Source: Akkermansia muciniphila (GTDB lineage Bacteria; Verrucomicrobiota; Verrucomicrobiia; Verrucomicrobiales; Akkermansiaceae). Taken from it: a DNA stretch of 58,345 nt. The position numbers were made by a program, and so were the translations under genes. This document shows positions 8,434 to 16,717 of the stretch, in pieces. The stretch is from the NCBI GenBank assembly GCA_945860285.1, contig CAMAQB010000009.1, forward strand, positions 1 through 58,345. The letters run 5' to 3'. Position 1 is the stretch's first letter; each line of letters starts with the position of its first letter. The notes beneath the pieces are model-generated. The model ran no database searches and was not told the origin of the DNA. It saw only the letters and a program-made list of their open reading frames with translations.

Positions 8434-8519
8434 CTGTAACTTTTGGTTTTTGGGTTTTCCACGAGTTGCGCAATGGGCGGCGAATCGATCAATGATCAAG
8501 GGTTCGCCGCCCACTTTTT
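8434..8519 (+). ncRNA. Candidate sigma-54-dependent small RNA 2
   Basis: About 86 nt, the same length as its neighbour. The 16-nt block GGTTTTTGGGTTTTCC recurs exactly at 8445-8460, 14 nt before the terminator stem. The variable middle and hairpin sequences differ from sRNA 1, so the two look like sister RNAs sharing a seed. It converges on the phosphoesterase gene, whose stop codon (8519-8521) touches the RNA's end. Only the plus direction has a T-run, which supports rightward transcription. Confidence 0.6.
8475..8519 (+). terminator. Rho-independent terminator of candidate sRNA 2
   Basis: GGGCGGCGAA (8475-8484) pairs perfectly with TTCGCCGCCC (8503-8512). The inner GATC-AAT-GATC can extend the structure. 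TTTTT at 8515-8519 follows. On the minus strand no T-run follows. Confidence 0.75.
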
Positions 8520-9313
8520 CATAACAGCCAAACGCCGAGGATTTCGCCTCGTTCCATTTGTGTGGTGGATTTTTTGACTTGTCCTACGGTGAACAGCCGC
8601 TTGTTCCATTCGCACCAGTAGGCTCCTCCCGGCGGCATGAAAGAACCGGAATTGATGACCAATAGCTCATCGTCATCCCAAATGCCGCAGCGGTGGAAAT
8701 GGCCACAGAGGATGATTTCGCAGTCGGGGAAGTAGCGTCTGGCAAAGATCCGCGTTTGTTTGACCATCGTCATCCAGGCGATGAGCATGCGCAGTCCTCT
8801 TCCCGGAGGCATGACCGCGTCCCAGGCGCGCATCCAGATTTTGCGGCTGTGCGGATAGTGCGGCGGGATCAGCAGGCGGGCGATTTCACGACCCAGTTGC
8901 AGGCGGTCATCGATATGGCTGGCCGCATGTTGCGACCAGAGTTGAGCGACCTCGCTTTGTTTCTTCATCGCCATGCGGCTCCACGGCGCGCCATCCCGGA
9001 AGACGCAATCGCCGTGGGTGACGACGATTTTTCCCTCCGCCAGCAGCGCGTATCCCTGCGAACCGGAACCAGGATCGTGGTTTCCCGGCAGCATCAGCAT
9101 GTCGACACCCAGACGGGCGCAGAGTTGCTGCAATTGCTCCAGCAACAGCTTTCCCGCCTCCTGGAATTCGCGCGCCAGTTCCTGCCAGGTGTCGCCATTC
9201 AACAACAGCGTGCCTGCACCACGGATCAATGGTTCCAGCACCGACACATCATCGATGATGGAGGCCTTGTGGCCAAGATGGAGATCGGACAGGATCAGTA
9301 CCGGTTCTTTCAT
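8519..9313 (-). CDS. Metallophosphoesterase (calcineurin-like)
   Basis: 264 residues from ATG 9313, which overlaps the stop of the upstream methyltransferase gene as ATGA. The upstream in-frame codons lie inside that gene. Motifs of the family appear in order: SDLHLGH near residue 9, NGDTWQ near 38, GNHDPG near 77, THGD near 98, and GHFH near 200. These ligate two metals for phosphoester hydrolysis. It resembles the UDP-2,3-diacylglucosamine pyrophosphatase LpxH-like and ligase-associated branches. A branch cannot be assigned by eye, so the substrate is open. Probably cytoplasmic, with no signal. Confidence 0.8.
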   Translation of the reverse strand: MKEPVLILSDLHLGHKASIIDDVSVLEPLIRGAGTLLLNGDTWQELAREFQEAGKLLLEQLQQLCARLGVDMLMLPGNHDPGSGSQGYALLAEGKIVVTHGDCVFRDGAPWSRMAMKKQSEVAQLWSQHAASHIDDRLQLGREIARLLIPPHYPHSRKIWMRAWDAVMPPGRGLRMLIAWMTMVKQTRIFARRYFPDCEIILCGHFHRCGIWDDDELLVINSGSFMPPGGAYWCEWNKRLFTVGQVKKSTTQMERGEILGVWLL

Positions 9314-9909
9314 GACTTGCCACGCTGCCTGACAGCCTCGTAAAGACAAACTCCGGTGGCGACGGAAACGTTGAGACATTCAACCTTTCCCGACATCGGC
9401 AGCTTGCAGAGGAAATCGCAGTTTTCCTCTGTCAACCGGCGCATGCCTTTGCCTTCGGCACCCATGACGATGGCGACAGGTCCTTTCAAGTCCATGTCGT
9501 AAACGCTTTTTTCGCACTTGTCGGAGGTGCCGACGATCCACACGCCGGCTTCCTTGAGTTTTTCCATGCAGCGCGCCAGATTGGTGACCTGGAAAAATGG
9601 CACCCAGTCCGCCGCACCGGTGGAAACCCGACGCACGGTTTCGGTGATCGACGCGGCTTTGTCCTTAGGAGCGATGACGGCCGTGACGCCCGCGGCATCG
9701 GCGGTGCGCAAAATCGCGCCGAGATTGTGCACGTCCTGAATGCAATCGAGGATCAGCACCAGCGGATGGTTCACGCTCGGCAGCAGATCCCAGATGTCGT
9801 CCTCATTGCGGGAGGGCACGGCTTCCCCTTCCGGGGCCGGATTCCGCACATGACGGTTCTCCCGGGCCGCATCATCGCGGTCGCGCGGTTTTTTCCGAAA
9901 ATTCTTCAC
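9310..9909 (-). CDS. rlmB: TrmH/SpoU-family 23S rRNA 2'-O-methyltransferase
   Basis: 199 residues. The SPOUT methyltransferase core is clear. Motif 1 is [24 protein letters not shown], motif 2 [11 protein letters not shown], and motif 3 [27 protein letters not shown]. These form the knotted S-adenosylmethionine site. The family member with these signatures methylates G2251 of 23S rRNA. The usual ~70-residue N-terminal substrate-binding domain is absent and replaced by a short basic leader ([19 protein letters not shown]), so the protein is about 45 residues shorter than E. coli RlmB. The start at 9909 is plausible because of the basic leader. It is translationally coupled to the phosphoesterase gene. 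Confidence 0.8.
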   Translation of the reverse strand: MKNFRKKPRDRDDAARENRHVRNPAPEGEAVPSRNEDDIWDLLPSVNHPLVLILDCIQDVHNLGAILRTADAAGVTAVIAPKDKAASITETVRRVSTGAADWVPFFQVTNLARCMEKLKEAGVWIVGTSDKCEKSVYDMDLKGPVAIVMGAEGKGMRRLTEENCDFLCKLPMSGKVECLNVSVATGVCLYEAVRQRGKS

Positions 9910-10025
9910 GGCGCGAGACTGCGGAAAAATTTGGTAAATTGCAACATCTTGCTCGGTTGGCGGCGATGTCGTGGCAGGCCTGGTGTTTTCTCAGCGATGA
10001 AAATTCGCCAGGACTTGATAACAGC

Positions 10026-10053
10026 TTGTCGCTGTGCCGCAGAGTGCTATGAT
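10026..10053 (+). promoter_or_regulatory. Promoter of nadE
   Basis: TTGTCG (10026-10031), 16 bases, TATGAT (10048-10053), the latter preceded by TG to make an extended -10. The predicted start coincides with ATG 10061. The ATG at 10049 is inside the -10 box and cannot be the initiator of this transcript. Confidence 0.5.
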
Positions 10054-10060
10054 CCCTCTG

Positions 10061-11704
10061 ATGCAGCCGGATTTACGAATTGGAATCGCCCAGATCAATG
10101 GCATCGTCGGCGATTTCCCGGGCAATGTGAAAAAAATCCTCGCCGCCTACCGCTCATGCCTCGATCAGGGAGCCGATCTGGTGGTGACTCCGGAAATGTC
10201 ACTGGTCGGTTACCCGCCGCGCGACCTGGTCCACAAGTCACAGTTCGTGCCGAAGTGCCTGCAGGCTCTGGATTATCTCTGCGGTGAAATCAACAAGGTG
10301 CCGCTGTTGGTCGGCTACATCGATCACTTCTCCGGCTCGGCACCGGGCCGGCCGTTCCGCAATGCGGCGGCGTGGTTGGAAAACCAGGCCATCCAACACA
10401 AAATCTGGAAGACCTTGATGCCGACCTATGATGTGTTCGACGAACTGCGTTACTTCGAGCCGGGCGAGTCCTGTCAGCCGATTGTCTGGAATGGCCTGCG
10501 CATCGGCGTGACCATCTGTGAGGATATCTGGAACGAGGAGTTTTTGCCGCGACCCTTGTATGATCGCGATCCCGTGGCGGAGCTGGACAACAGCGGCATC
10601 GATCTGCTGCTCAACCTCAGCGCGTCGCCCTTCCATGCCGGCAAGCCGACGATTCGCAGGAAATTGTTGGAAAATGTCGCGGCGGAAATCCAGGCGCCGG
10701 TGGTGTACTGCAATGCGGTGGGAGGCAACGATGAATTGTTGTTCGACGGCCATTCGATCGTAGCACTGCCTGACCGGGGAGTTGTGCTGCAAATGAATGG
10801 CTTCGTCGAAGAAACAACGACCGTGGATTTGCGGCAGGCCGTTGGGGCGGTTCACGAACTCGGTGAGGCGGAACAACTTTATCGCGCGCTGGTCATGGGC
10901 TTGCGCGACTACGCGCACAAGTGCGGCTTTGCCAGCGCCTGTCTCGGACTCAGCGGTGGCATCGACAGCGCGTTGACCGCCGTGATCGCCGCGGAGGCCC
11001 TCGGTGTGGAGAATGTTCACGGGCTCACCATGCCGGGACCGTTTTCTTCCGGTGGCAGTGTTGACGATTCTTTCCGATTGGCGAAGCAGCTCGGGATAGG
11101 CTGTGCCGAAGTTCCCATTACCGACGCGTTTGCGGCAGTGAAAGACTCCCTCGCACCGCTGTTTTCGGGTAGGAAAGAAGATGTCACGGAGGAAAACATG
11201 CAGGCGCGCATCCGCGGACTATTTCTGATGTCGCTCTCTAACAAATTCGGACACCTGCTGCTGACCACCGGAAACAAAAGCGAACTCGCGGTGGGCTATT
11301 GCACGATTTATGGCGACATGTGCGGCGGTCTCGCGGTGATTTCCGATCTGCCGAAAACCATGGTTTACGAGGTTGCCCGCTGGATCAACCGCGATCGGGA
11401 AATCATTCCGTGGAACACGATGGAAAAAGCCCCGAGCGCCGAACTGCGGCCCGACCAGAAGGATCAGGACACGCTGCCGCCCTACGATGTGCTTGATGCG
11501 GTGCTGCATCTGCTTGTCGAACGCCAGTTGTCAACCGATGAGGTCATCGCCGCCGGTTACGACGAAACAATGGTCCGCTGGGTGCAGCGCAGGATCGACC
11601 TCAACGAATGGAAACGCCAGCAGTCGGCACCGGGGCTGCGGGTCACCAGCAAGGCGTTTGGCATCGGTCGGCGCATGCCAATTGTACAAAGGTTCCAGGG
11701 CTGA
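10061..11704 (+). CDS. nadE: Glutamine-dependent NAD+ synthetase
   Basis: 547 residues. It makes NAD+ from nicotinate adenine dinucleotide, ATP and glutamine. The N-terminal nitrilase-type glutaminase domain (about 1-250) shows E of PEMSLVGYPP, K of HKIWKTLMPTYDVFDE and C of GVTICEDIWNE as the Glu-Lys-Cys triad. The C-terminal synthetase domain begins with the ATP-binding P-loop LGLSGGIDSAL and has TTGNKSELAVGYCTIYGDMCGG and PSAELRPDQKDQDTLPPYDVLD. Start 10061 is preferred from the promoter position. Upstream in-frame GTG 10034 and ATG 10049 are alternatives. The moaA gene begins 36 bases downstream on the same strand, so nadE may lead the molybdenum-cofactor operon. Confidence 0.92.
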   Translation: MQPDLRIGIAQINGIVGDFPGNVKKILAAYRSCLDQGADLVVTPEMSLVGYPPRDLVHKSQFVPKCLQALDYLCGEINKVPLLVGYIDHFSGSAPGRPFRNAAAWLENQAIQHKIWKTLMPTYDVFDELRYFEPGESCQPIVWNGLRIGVTICEDIWNEEFLPRPLYDRDPVAELDNSGIDLLLNLSASPFHAGKPTIRRKLLENVAAEIQAPVVYCNAVGGNDELLFDGHSIVALPDRGVVLQMNGFVEETTTVDLRQAVGAVHELGEAEQLYRALVMGLRDYAHKCGFASACLGLSGGIDSALTAVIAAEALGVENVHGLTMPGPFSSGGSVDDSFRLAKQLGIGCAEVPITDAFAAVKDSLAPLFSGRKEDVTEENMQARIRGLFLMSLSNKFGHLLLTTGNKSELAVGYCTIYGDMCGGLAVISDLPKTMVYEVARWINRDREIIPWNTMEKAPSAELRPDQKDQDTLPPYDVLDAVLHLLVERQLSTDEVIAAGYDETMVRWVQRRIDLNEWKRQQSAPGLRVTSKAFGIGRRMPIVQRFQG

Positions 11705-11740
11705 TCAGGCAATCGATGAACAACAATTTCCCGCCAGCTG

Positions 11741-12748
11741 ATGAATGAACCTACTTTGCTCGATCAACTGCGCCGTCCGCTGCGGGATCTGCGCATTTCT
11801 CTAACGGATCGCTGCAATCTCCGCTGCGGTTATTGCATGCCCAGGGAAGTTTACGGCGATTCTTATCCGTTCCTGCCGCCGCAGCACTTGATGAGCTTTG
11901 AGGAGATCGCCCGCCTTGCGCGATTGTTTGTGATTTCGGGTGTGAAAAAAATCCGCCTGACCGGAGGAGAGCCGTTGATGAGGAGTGGCGTCGACGACCT
12001 CGTGGCGATGCTGGCTGCGATTCGCGGGATTGAAGATCTGGCAATGACCAGCAACGGCATCATGCTCGGCCACTACTGCGAACGACTGGCGCTGGCGGGA
12101 TTGAACCGGGTGACCGTGAGCCTCGACGCCGTCGATGAGGAGGTGTTCGCCACCATGAGTGGCACAGGTGCGAAGGTCTCGCGGGTGATCGATGGCATTC
12201 GCGCGGCCGTGCTGCACGGTCTGCCGGTCAAGGTGAATGCGGTGATTATTCGCGGTAAAAATGAATCGCAAATCCTGCCGCTGGTGCGCCTTGCACTGGC
12301 AGAGGGCTTTTCGATCCGGTTCATCGAGTACATGGATGTCGGTGAAACCAATCATTGGCGCGGCGAGGATGTGGTGAGCGGAGCGGAAATCCACGACATC
12401 ATTCATGCGGTCTATCCTCTCGAACCGCTCGCCGCCGAGGTGCCGGGCGAGGTGGCGAAACGTCACAGGATCGTGGACAGCACAGTGCAGGTCGGTTTGA
12501 TCACTTCGGTAACGAAACCATTTTGTGCGGACTGCAACCGGGCGCGGTTGTCGTCGGACGGCAGGTTGTTCACCTGCTTGTTTGCCGGGCAGGGTACCGA
12601 CATGCTCGGGCCGATGCGCGACGGCGCGAGCGACCAGGAAATTTTGGAAAAAATCGCCGCCGTGTGGTTGCCACGAAATGACTGTTATTCAGAATTGCGC
12701 GGACTGGCGAGCGGCAAAAAGGCGGAGATGAGCTACTTGGGCGGATGA
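11741..12748 (+). CDS. moaA: GTP 3',8-cyclase MoaA (radical SAM)
   Basis: 335 residues. It catalyses the first step of molybdenum-cofactor synthesis, GTP to 3',8-cyclo-GTP. The N-terminal radical-SAM cluster is C25-N-L-R-C29-G-Y-C32. The GGEP motif of SAM binding is in LTGGEPLMRSGV. The second, substrate-side cluster is visible as FCADC followed by a third Cys in FTCLF. The protein ends in the conserved GG dipeptide (SYLGG). No ribosome-binding site is evident. Its stop overlaps the next gene by ATGA. All six members of this cluster are in one direction with overlaps or gaps of a few bases, apart from a 62-base gap before moeA. Confidence 0.95.
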   Translation: MNEPTLLDQLRRPLRDLRISLTDRCNLRCGYCMPREVYGDSYPFLPPQHLMSFEEIARLARLFVISGVKKIRLTGGEPLMRSGVDDLVAMLAAIRGIEDLAMTSNGIMLGHYCERLALAGLNRVTVSLDAVDEEVFATMSGTGAKVSRVIDGIRAAVLHGLPVKVNAVIIRGKNESQILPLVRLALAEGFSIRFIEYMDVGETNHWRGEDVVSGAEIHDIIHAVYPLEPLAAEVPGEVAKRHRIVDSTVQVGLITSVTKPFCADCNRARLSSDGRLFTCLFAGQGTDMLGPMRDGASDQEILEKIAAVWLPRNDCYSELRGLASGKKAEMSYLGG

Positions 12749-13230
12749 AACACAACATCAACATTCACAGTCTCTACATTTCTCCCGGCCATGCCTTTTA
12801 CGGACGGCACGGAATGGAGCCGCTGCCCCACGAAATGGTTGCCTGCGATGTACTCGACTGCGTCGCCGGCAGCGGCATACGCGGCGACCGTTTTTTTGAT
12901 TACAAACCCGACTTCAAAGGCCAGGTGACGTTTTTCGACTGGGCGGTTCACGAGGATGTCCTGAAAACCTTCGAGCTGACGAACAAGGCCGATGCCTATC
13001 GGCGCAATGTGGTCATCGGGGGCATGGATCTCAATTCATTGATCGGTCGCACATTCCAAATCGGCGATGTGGTTTTCGCGGGCATCGAACACTGCAAGCC
13101 CTGCTACTGGATGGATCATGCCTGCACGGCCGGAGTCGAAGAGTTCCTGGCGGGCAAAGGCGGACTTCGCGCGAAGATTGTTCACAGCGGAGTGCTGCGC
13201 CCGGGAGCCCAGACGCTGGATGTCGTGTGA
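12745..13230 (+). CDS. MOSC domain protein in the molybdenum-cofactor operon
   Basis: 161 residues. The MOSC (molybdenum cofactor sulfurase C-terminal) fold is recognisable from VAGSGIRGDRFFDY, RRNVVIGGMDLNSLIGRTFQIGDVVFAG and the following Cys-containing EHCKPCYWMDHA, then LRAKIVHSGVLRPG. MOSC proteins bind cofactor or handle sulfur in molybdenum-enzyme maturation. Position between moaA and moeA suggests a role in modifying or carrying molybdopterin; that is inference. Start ATG 12745 overlaps the moaA stop. The stop overlaps an in-frame GTG of the next frame. Confidence 0.85.
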   Translation: MKHNINIHSLYISPGHAFYGRHGMEPLPHEMVACDVLDCVAGSGIRGDRFFDYKPDFKGQVTFFDWAVHEDVLKTFELTNKADAYRRNVVIGGMDLNSLIGRTFQIGDVVFAGIEHCKPCYWMDHACTAGVEEFLAGKGGLRAKIVHSGVLRPGAQTLDVV

Positions 13231-13292
13231 CGGGTGCGATTTTCGCCGCCTTCGTCCTTGTCAGGCTGCACACGAGGCTTCACGTTGTTGTC

Positions 13293-14477
13293 ATGTTCAC
13301 CACATTGATCAGCCCCGCGCAAGCCGAGAGCATCATTGGTGAAAATATTGCCGCGACATCCGACGAGATGATCGCTCTCGAACATTCCTGGGGCAGGGTG
13401 CTGCGCGCGCCGGTTGTGGCGGATCGCGATTTTCCTCCGTTTCATCGGGCGACGATGGACGGATATCTCTCCCGCGAACCGTTGCGAGTGGGGCAAACAT
13501 ACGAGGTGCGCGGCGCGCTGCTTGCCGGCCATTCCATGATGCCGCTTTCATCGCAATGCCCTGTCGAGGTGGCAACCGGAGCAAGTCTCAGCGATGCGGA
13601 CGTTCACCTCGCTCCCTACGAATGGACTAACAAAAAAGCGGATGGAAGAATCGAAGTCCTCCAACCAACCATGGCGGGCCAGTTCATTCACGCACAAGGG
13701 TCCGATGCCACGAAGGGTGATGTGCTGCTTACAGCGGGCCAGTTGATGGGTGCCGGTGAAATCGCGATTGCCGCCAGCGCGGGTGCATCGAATCTTCGCG
13801 TGGCAGCCAAAGCCCGCATCGCCTTGCTGACCACCGGCAACGAGGTGGTGCCACATGAAACCGTGCCGGAGCCGTGGCAGATTCGCGGCAGCCACGCGCC
13901 GATGTTGCGGGCGATTCTTCACGCGGGTTTCTATCAAAACATCACCAGCCGTCACGTGGGGGATGATTTGCAGGAATCCATCAACGCACTTGTGGAGCTG
14001 CGCGGACTCGCGGATATCATCCTCATCACCGGTGGCATTTCCGCGGGTGCAAGGGATTTCGTGCGCGAAGCGGCATGCTCGCTCTGGGGTGCCCCGCTGT
14101 ATCACGGGATCGCGCAGAAACCGGGGAAACCGATGGCCTTCTGGAACGGCCCGCCCGCCGTTTTCGCGCTGCCGGGAAATCCGCTTTCCGTGCTCGCCAC
14201 TTTTTCGCGCTATGTGATTCCCTCCCTCTGCCGCATGGAGGGACGCGAATGTCGAACGCAGTTTCTAACAATTTCGAGCACGCAGGCCGCCCACGCACAT
14301 CTGGCCTTGTTGCTTCCCGTGAAAGCATCGAACGGCGCCTGTCAGATCTTTTCCAACTCCGGCAATCTCATCGCCGCCCGCGGGGTTTGCGGGGTTGTTG
14401 AAATCCCCCCGCGGAATGCTATGATGCCGCCATCGCCGGCTCGCGCGTTTTATCCCTATCAATTTCCCAGCCCATGA
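13293..14477 (+). CDS. moeA: Molybdopterin molybdenumtransferase MoeA
   Basis: 394 residues from ATG 13293. An alternative GTG at 13227 would overlap the MOSC stop and add a hydrophobic 22-residue leader not seen in the family. MoeA inserts molybdate into adenylylated molybdopterin. Signatures: FPPFHRATMDGYL near residue 40, LLTTGNEVVPHE near 190, LITGGISAGARDFVREA near 245, IAQKPGKPMAFW and LPGNPLSVLATFSRYV near 290-310. These correspond to the MPT-binding domain. No mogA/moaB gene lies in the operon. The last bases overlap moaC as ATGA, and a TGCTATGAT extended -10 lies ~50 bases before moaC within this gene. Confidence 0.92.
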   Translation: MFTTLISPAQAESIIGENIAATSDEMIALEHSWGRVLRAPVVADRDFPPFHRATMDGYLSREPLRVGQTYEVRGALLAGHSMMPLSSQCPVEVATGASLSDADVHLAPYEWTNKKADGRIEVLQPTMAGQFIHAQGSDATKGDVLLTAGQLMGAGEIAIAASAGASNLRVAAKARIALLTTGNEVVPHETVPEPWQIRGSHAPMLRAILHAGFYQNITSRHVGDDLQESINALVELRGLADIILITGGISAGARDFVREAACSLWGAPLYHGIAQKPGKPMAFWNGPPAVFALPGNPLSVLATFSRYVIPSLCRMEGRECRTQFLTISSTQAAHAHLALLLPVKASNGACQIFSNSGNLIAARGVCGVVEIPPRNAMMPPSPARAFYPYQFPSP

Positions 14478-14944
14478 GCACACACGTCAATCAACACAAC
14501 ATCGCCTCGATGGTGGATATTTCCGAGAAATCCGCCACGGTGCGCACCGCGGTCGCCGCCGCCGCCGTTTCAGTGAGCCCGCAAATCTCGGCGATGCTGA
14601 GCGGTGGCGAAATTCAGAGCAAAAAAGGTCCGGTATTCCAGACCGCGGTGCTGGCCGGCACCATGGGGGCGAAGGAAACCTCGCGGTTGATCCCGCTTTG
14701 CCACCCGTTGCCGCTGGAGGATTGCCAGCTCGAAATCACACTGCACGGACAGGTGATCCAAATCCTCTGCACCTGCAAAACCACGGGGAAAACGGGAGTG
14801 GAAATGGAGGCCCTGACCGGCGCCAGCATCGCGGCGTTGACGATTTATGATATGTGCAAGTCATTGGATCCAACGATCGAAATAGGCAGCATCCGATTGC
14901 TCAAAAAAACCGGCGGCAAATCCGACTTCAACGCCGCCCGATGA
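14474..14944 (+). CDS. moaC: Cyclic pyranopterin monophosphate synthase MoaC
   Basis: 156 residues, the usual length. It converts 3',8-cyclo-GTP to cyclic pyranopterin monophosphate. Family motifs are intact: MVDISEKSATVRTA at residue 13, KKGPVFQTAVLAGTMGAKETSRLIPLCHPLPLEDC, KTTGKTGVEMEALTGASIAALTIYDMCKSLD, and the terminal LLKKTGGKSD. These include the catalytic Lys and Asp region. The start overlaps the moeA stop and the stop overlaps the next start (ATGA both times), indicating translational coupling. Confidence 0.96.
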   Translation: MSTHVNQHNIASMVDISEKSATVRTAVAAAAVSVSPQISAMLSGGEIQSKKGPVFQTAVLAGTMGAKETSRLIPLCHPLPLEDCQLEITLHGQVIQILCTCKTTGKTGVEMEALTGASIAALTIYDMCKSLDPTIEIGSIRLLKKTGGKSDFNAAR

Positions 14945-15759
14945 AAATCATCCTCCTCAGCGGTGGGAAAAGCCAGCGCATGGGCCGCAACAAACTGCTG
15001 CTGCAGCGGCCCGATGGCAGGACGGTTGTCGGGGCGATCATCGCTCACGCGCGCACGCTCGGGCACGAGATTTTTCTCTCGGTGCGAGATGCCTCGCAAC
15101 CCGCCGATGCCGATCTGCCGCTGTTGCCCGACCGGATTCCCGGTGCCGGACCACTCGGCGCGCTGCACGCGGCACTGGACACATTCACGGAACCAATCCT
15201 TCTCCTGGCCGGGGATCTTGCTTTGTTGGATGCGGACACACTGCGTCAGTTGAGCGAAGCGCACTCACCCGCTTTTCAGGCCACCTGTTTTGCCAACCGG
15301 CTGGACCGGCAGCCCGAGCCCTTGTGTGCGCTGTATGCACCCGCGTGCCTGCCTTTGCTGGAGGAGTTTCTAACGCAAAAACGCCACTGCGCCCGCGGCT
15401 TCCTGCAACTGCTCGATGCAAACGTGATCGAGTTGCTGAATCCGGTCGCGCTCGACAACGTGAACACCGAGGATGACTGGCGCGAAGCTTGTGCGAAGAT
15501 GCAATCCGGCATCCGTGCCTGTGAAGTGACAATCCACTATCATGCCATGTTGCGCGAGGCCCGTGGCGTGGCCGAGGAAAGATACCACACCTATGCCCGC
15601 ACCGCCGCCGGGTTGTATGCCGAGCTGCAGTTTCAATACCGGCTGCCGCTTCAGCGTGCCGACCTGCGCCTTGCGAAAAACCAGGAATTCACCGACTGGG
15701 AAACCGATGTTTCGGCAGGCGACGAATTCATTTTCCTGCAACCCTTTTCCGGCGGCTGA
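14941..15759 (+). CDS. MobA-MoaD fusion: Moco guanylyltransferase joined to molybdopterin synthase small subunit
   Basis: 272 residues in a single open frame from ATG 14941, which overlaps the moaC stop. Residues 1-~190 are a MobA-type nucleotidyltransferase: N-terminal LSGGKSQRMGRNKLLL (G-rich NTP loop), GAGPLGALHAAL and the LAGDLALLDADT metal site. Residues ~195-272 are a MoaD/ThiS beta-grasp domain (VTIHYHAMLREARGV, then LRLAKNQEFTDWETDVSAGDEFIFLQPFSGG). It ends in the Gly-Gly that MoeB adenylates and that carries the thiocarboxylate. MobA attaches GMP to molybdenum cofactor, while MoaD donates sulfur to molybdopterin with MoaE. MoaD normally is a separate ~80-residue protein or fused to MoaE. 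No separate moaD is seen here. Confidence 0.88.
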   Translation: MKIILLSGGKSQRMGRNKLLLQRPDGRTVVGAIIAHARTLGHEIFLSVRDASQPADADLPLLPDRIPGAGPLGALHAALDTFTEPILLLAGDLALLDADTLRQLSEAHSPAFQATCFANRLDRQPEPLCALYAPACLPLLEEFLTQKRHCARGFLQLLDANVIELLNPVALDNVNTEDDWREACAKMQSGIRACEVTIHYHAMLREARGVAEERYHTYARTAAGLYAELQFQYRLPLQRADLRLAKNQEFTDWETDVSAGDEFIFLQPFSGG

Positions 15760-15762
15760 TCG

Positions 15763-16224
15763 ATGAATCCGTTCACTCTAACAAATGTGGCAATCGACTC
15801 CACTGCACTGATGCAGGCGGTGGCGGATGATCGTGCCGGGGCCTGTGTCTCGTTCGAAGGTCGGGTGAGAAACCATCACGCCGGCAAAGTGGTGACCGCG
15901 CTCGAATATGAAGCGGCCGAATTTCTCGCCTGCAATGAGGGGCGGAAAATTCTCGCCGAAGCGGTGGAACGCTATGCCTTGTACCATGCCGTCGCCCGGC
16001 ATCGATTGGGCAAACTGGCTGTCGGAGAGCTTGCCGTCGCGGTGTTTGTCAGCAGCGCTCACCGCCGCCAGGCCTTCGAGGGCTGTGAATTCATCATCGA
16101 TGAAATCAAATCGCGGATTCCGATTTGGAAAAAGGAGTATTATCCTCATGAACCCGCGCAGTGGGTATTGTGCAGCCATGGAGGTGCAGGCGGATCACAC
16201 GCGCACGATCATCGCCACATGTAG
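15763..16224 (+). CDS. moaE: Molybdopterin synthase catalytic subunit MoaE
   Basis: 153 residues, starting 3 bases after the MobA-MoaD stop. It forms molybdopterin from cyclic pyranopterin monophosphate using MoaD thiocarboxylate. Signatures: ACVSFEGRVRNHHAGKVV near residue 28, LEYEAAEFLA, RLGKLAVGELAVAVFVSSAHRRQAFEGC, and IPIWKKEYYPHEPAQWV, which holds the active-site lysine. The C-terminal HGGAGGSHAHDHRHM is a histidine-rich extension that may bind metal. The last 16 bases overlap the convergent lipoprotein gene. Confidence 0.93.
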   Translation: MNPFTLTNVAIDSTALMQAVADDRAGACVSFEGRVRNHHAGKVVTALEYEAAEFLACNEGRKILAEAVERYALYHAVARHRLGKLAVGELAVAVFVSSAHRRQAFEGCEFIIDEIKSRIPIWKKEYYPHEPAQWVLCSHGGAGGSHAHDHRHM

Positions 16225-16661
16225 GATCGTTTGCTCGCCAGCTCCTTGTTGTTTCTCTTCGCCGAAATCCGCCACGCCAGCACACGGCCTTTTTTTTGAT
16301 AGTCGTGCCCCGCAACGCTGAAATACGTCTCGAACCGCCCTTCGTGGCAGTTTCCTTTCCGCTCCATCGTTTTCACGTTGCTGCCGCTGGCAGCCTGCAG
16401 GTATTCGAATACAACCTGCACCGGTTGCTGCGATTGCGCCTGCTCTTTCCAAGTGACGTGATAGTACTGGCCGATTTTTTCTTTCCGCTCCTCCATCGTC
16501 ACCGCGCCGTGAAGCATGCGCTGCACCTCGCCACGCACCATCAGGTCGTCGTCCTCGTCAAACATGTCCTCGCGCAGATGATATTGTTTCACGGTCAGGC
16601 CGTCCTTCACGGCGACGCAGGAAATCATCGGCAGGCAGAGAAGAAGGAGCAATGGTTTCAT
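16209..16661 (-). CDS. Small putative lipoprotein
   Basis: 150 residues from ATG 16661; a GTG two codons upstream is also possible. The N-terminus KPLLLLLCLPMISC is a lipoprotein-type signal with Cys at the lipobox end (MISC). The mature part is charged with no recognised domain. It contains DEDDDLMVRGEVQRMLHGAVTMEERKEKIGQYYHVTW and a beta-rich end (GRFETYFSVAGHDYQKKGRVLAW). Location is probably outer or inner membrane, facing the periplasm. It is convergent with and slightly overlaps moaE. Confidence 0.6.
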   Translation of the reverse strand: MKPLLLLLCLPMISCVAVKDGLTVKQYHLREDMFDEDDDLMVRGEVQRMLHGAVTMEERKEKIGQYYHVTWKEQAQSQQPVQVVFEYLQAASGSNVKTMERKGNCHEGRFETYFSVAGHDYQKKGRVLAWRISAKRNNKELASKRSYMWR

Positions 16662-16717
16662 TTCCACAACAGCCTTGCCGATTCACCGACAAAGCTCAAA
16701 TCAGAAATGACAATTTC

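Noticed and set aside
8170-8524. Two short plus-strand open frames across the sRNA region
   Set aside because: They cross both promoters and both terminators, have no family resemblance, and their starts do not follow either predicted transcription start.
10034-10060. Upstream starts GTG 10034 and ATG 10049 for nadE
   Set aside because: They fall inside the apparent promoter, and the family sequence begins right at ATG 10061.
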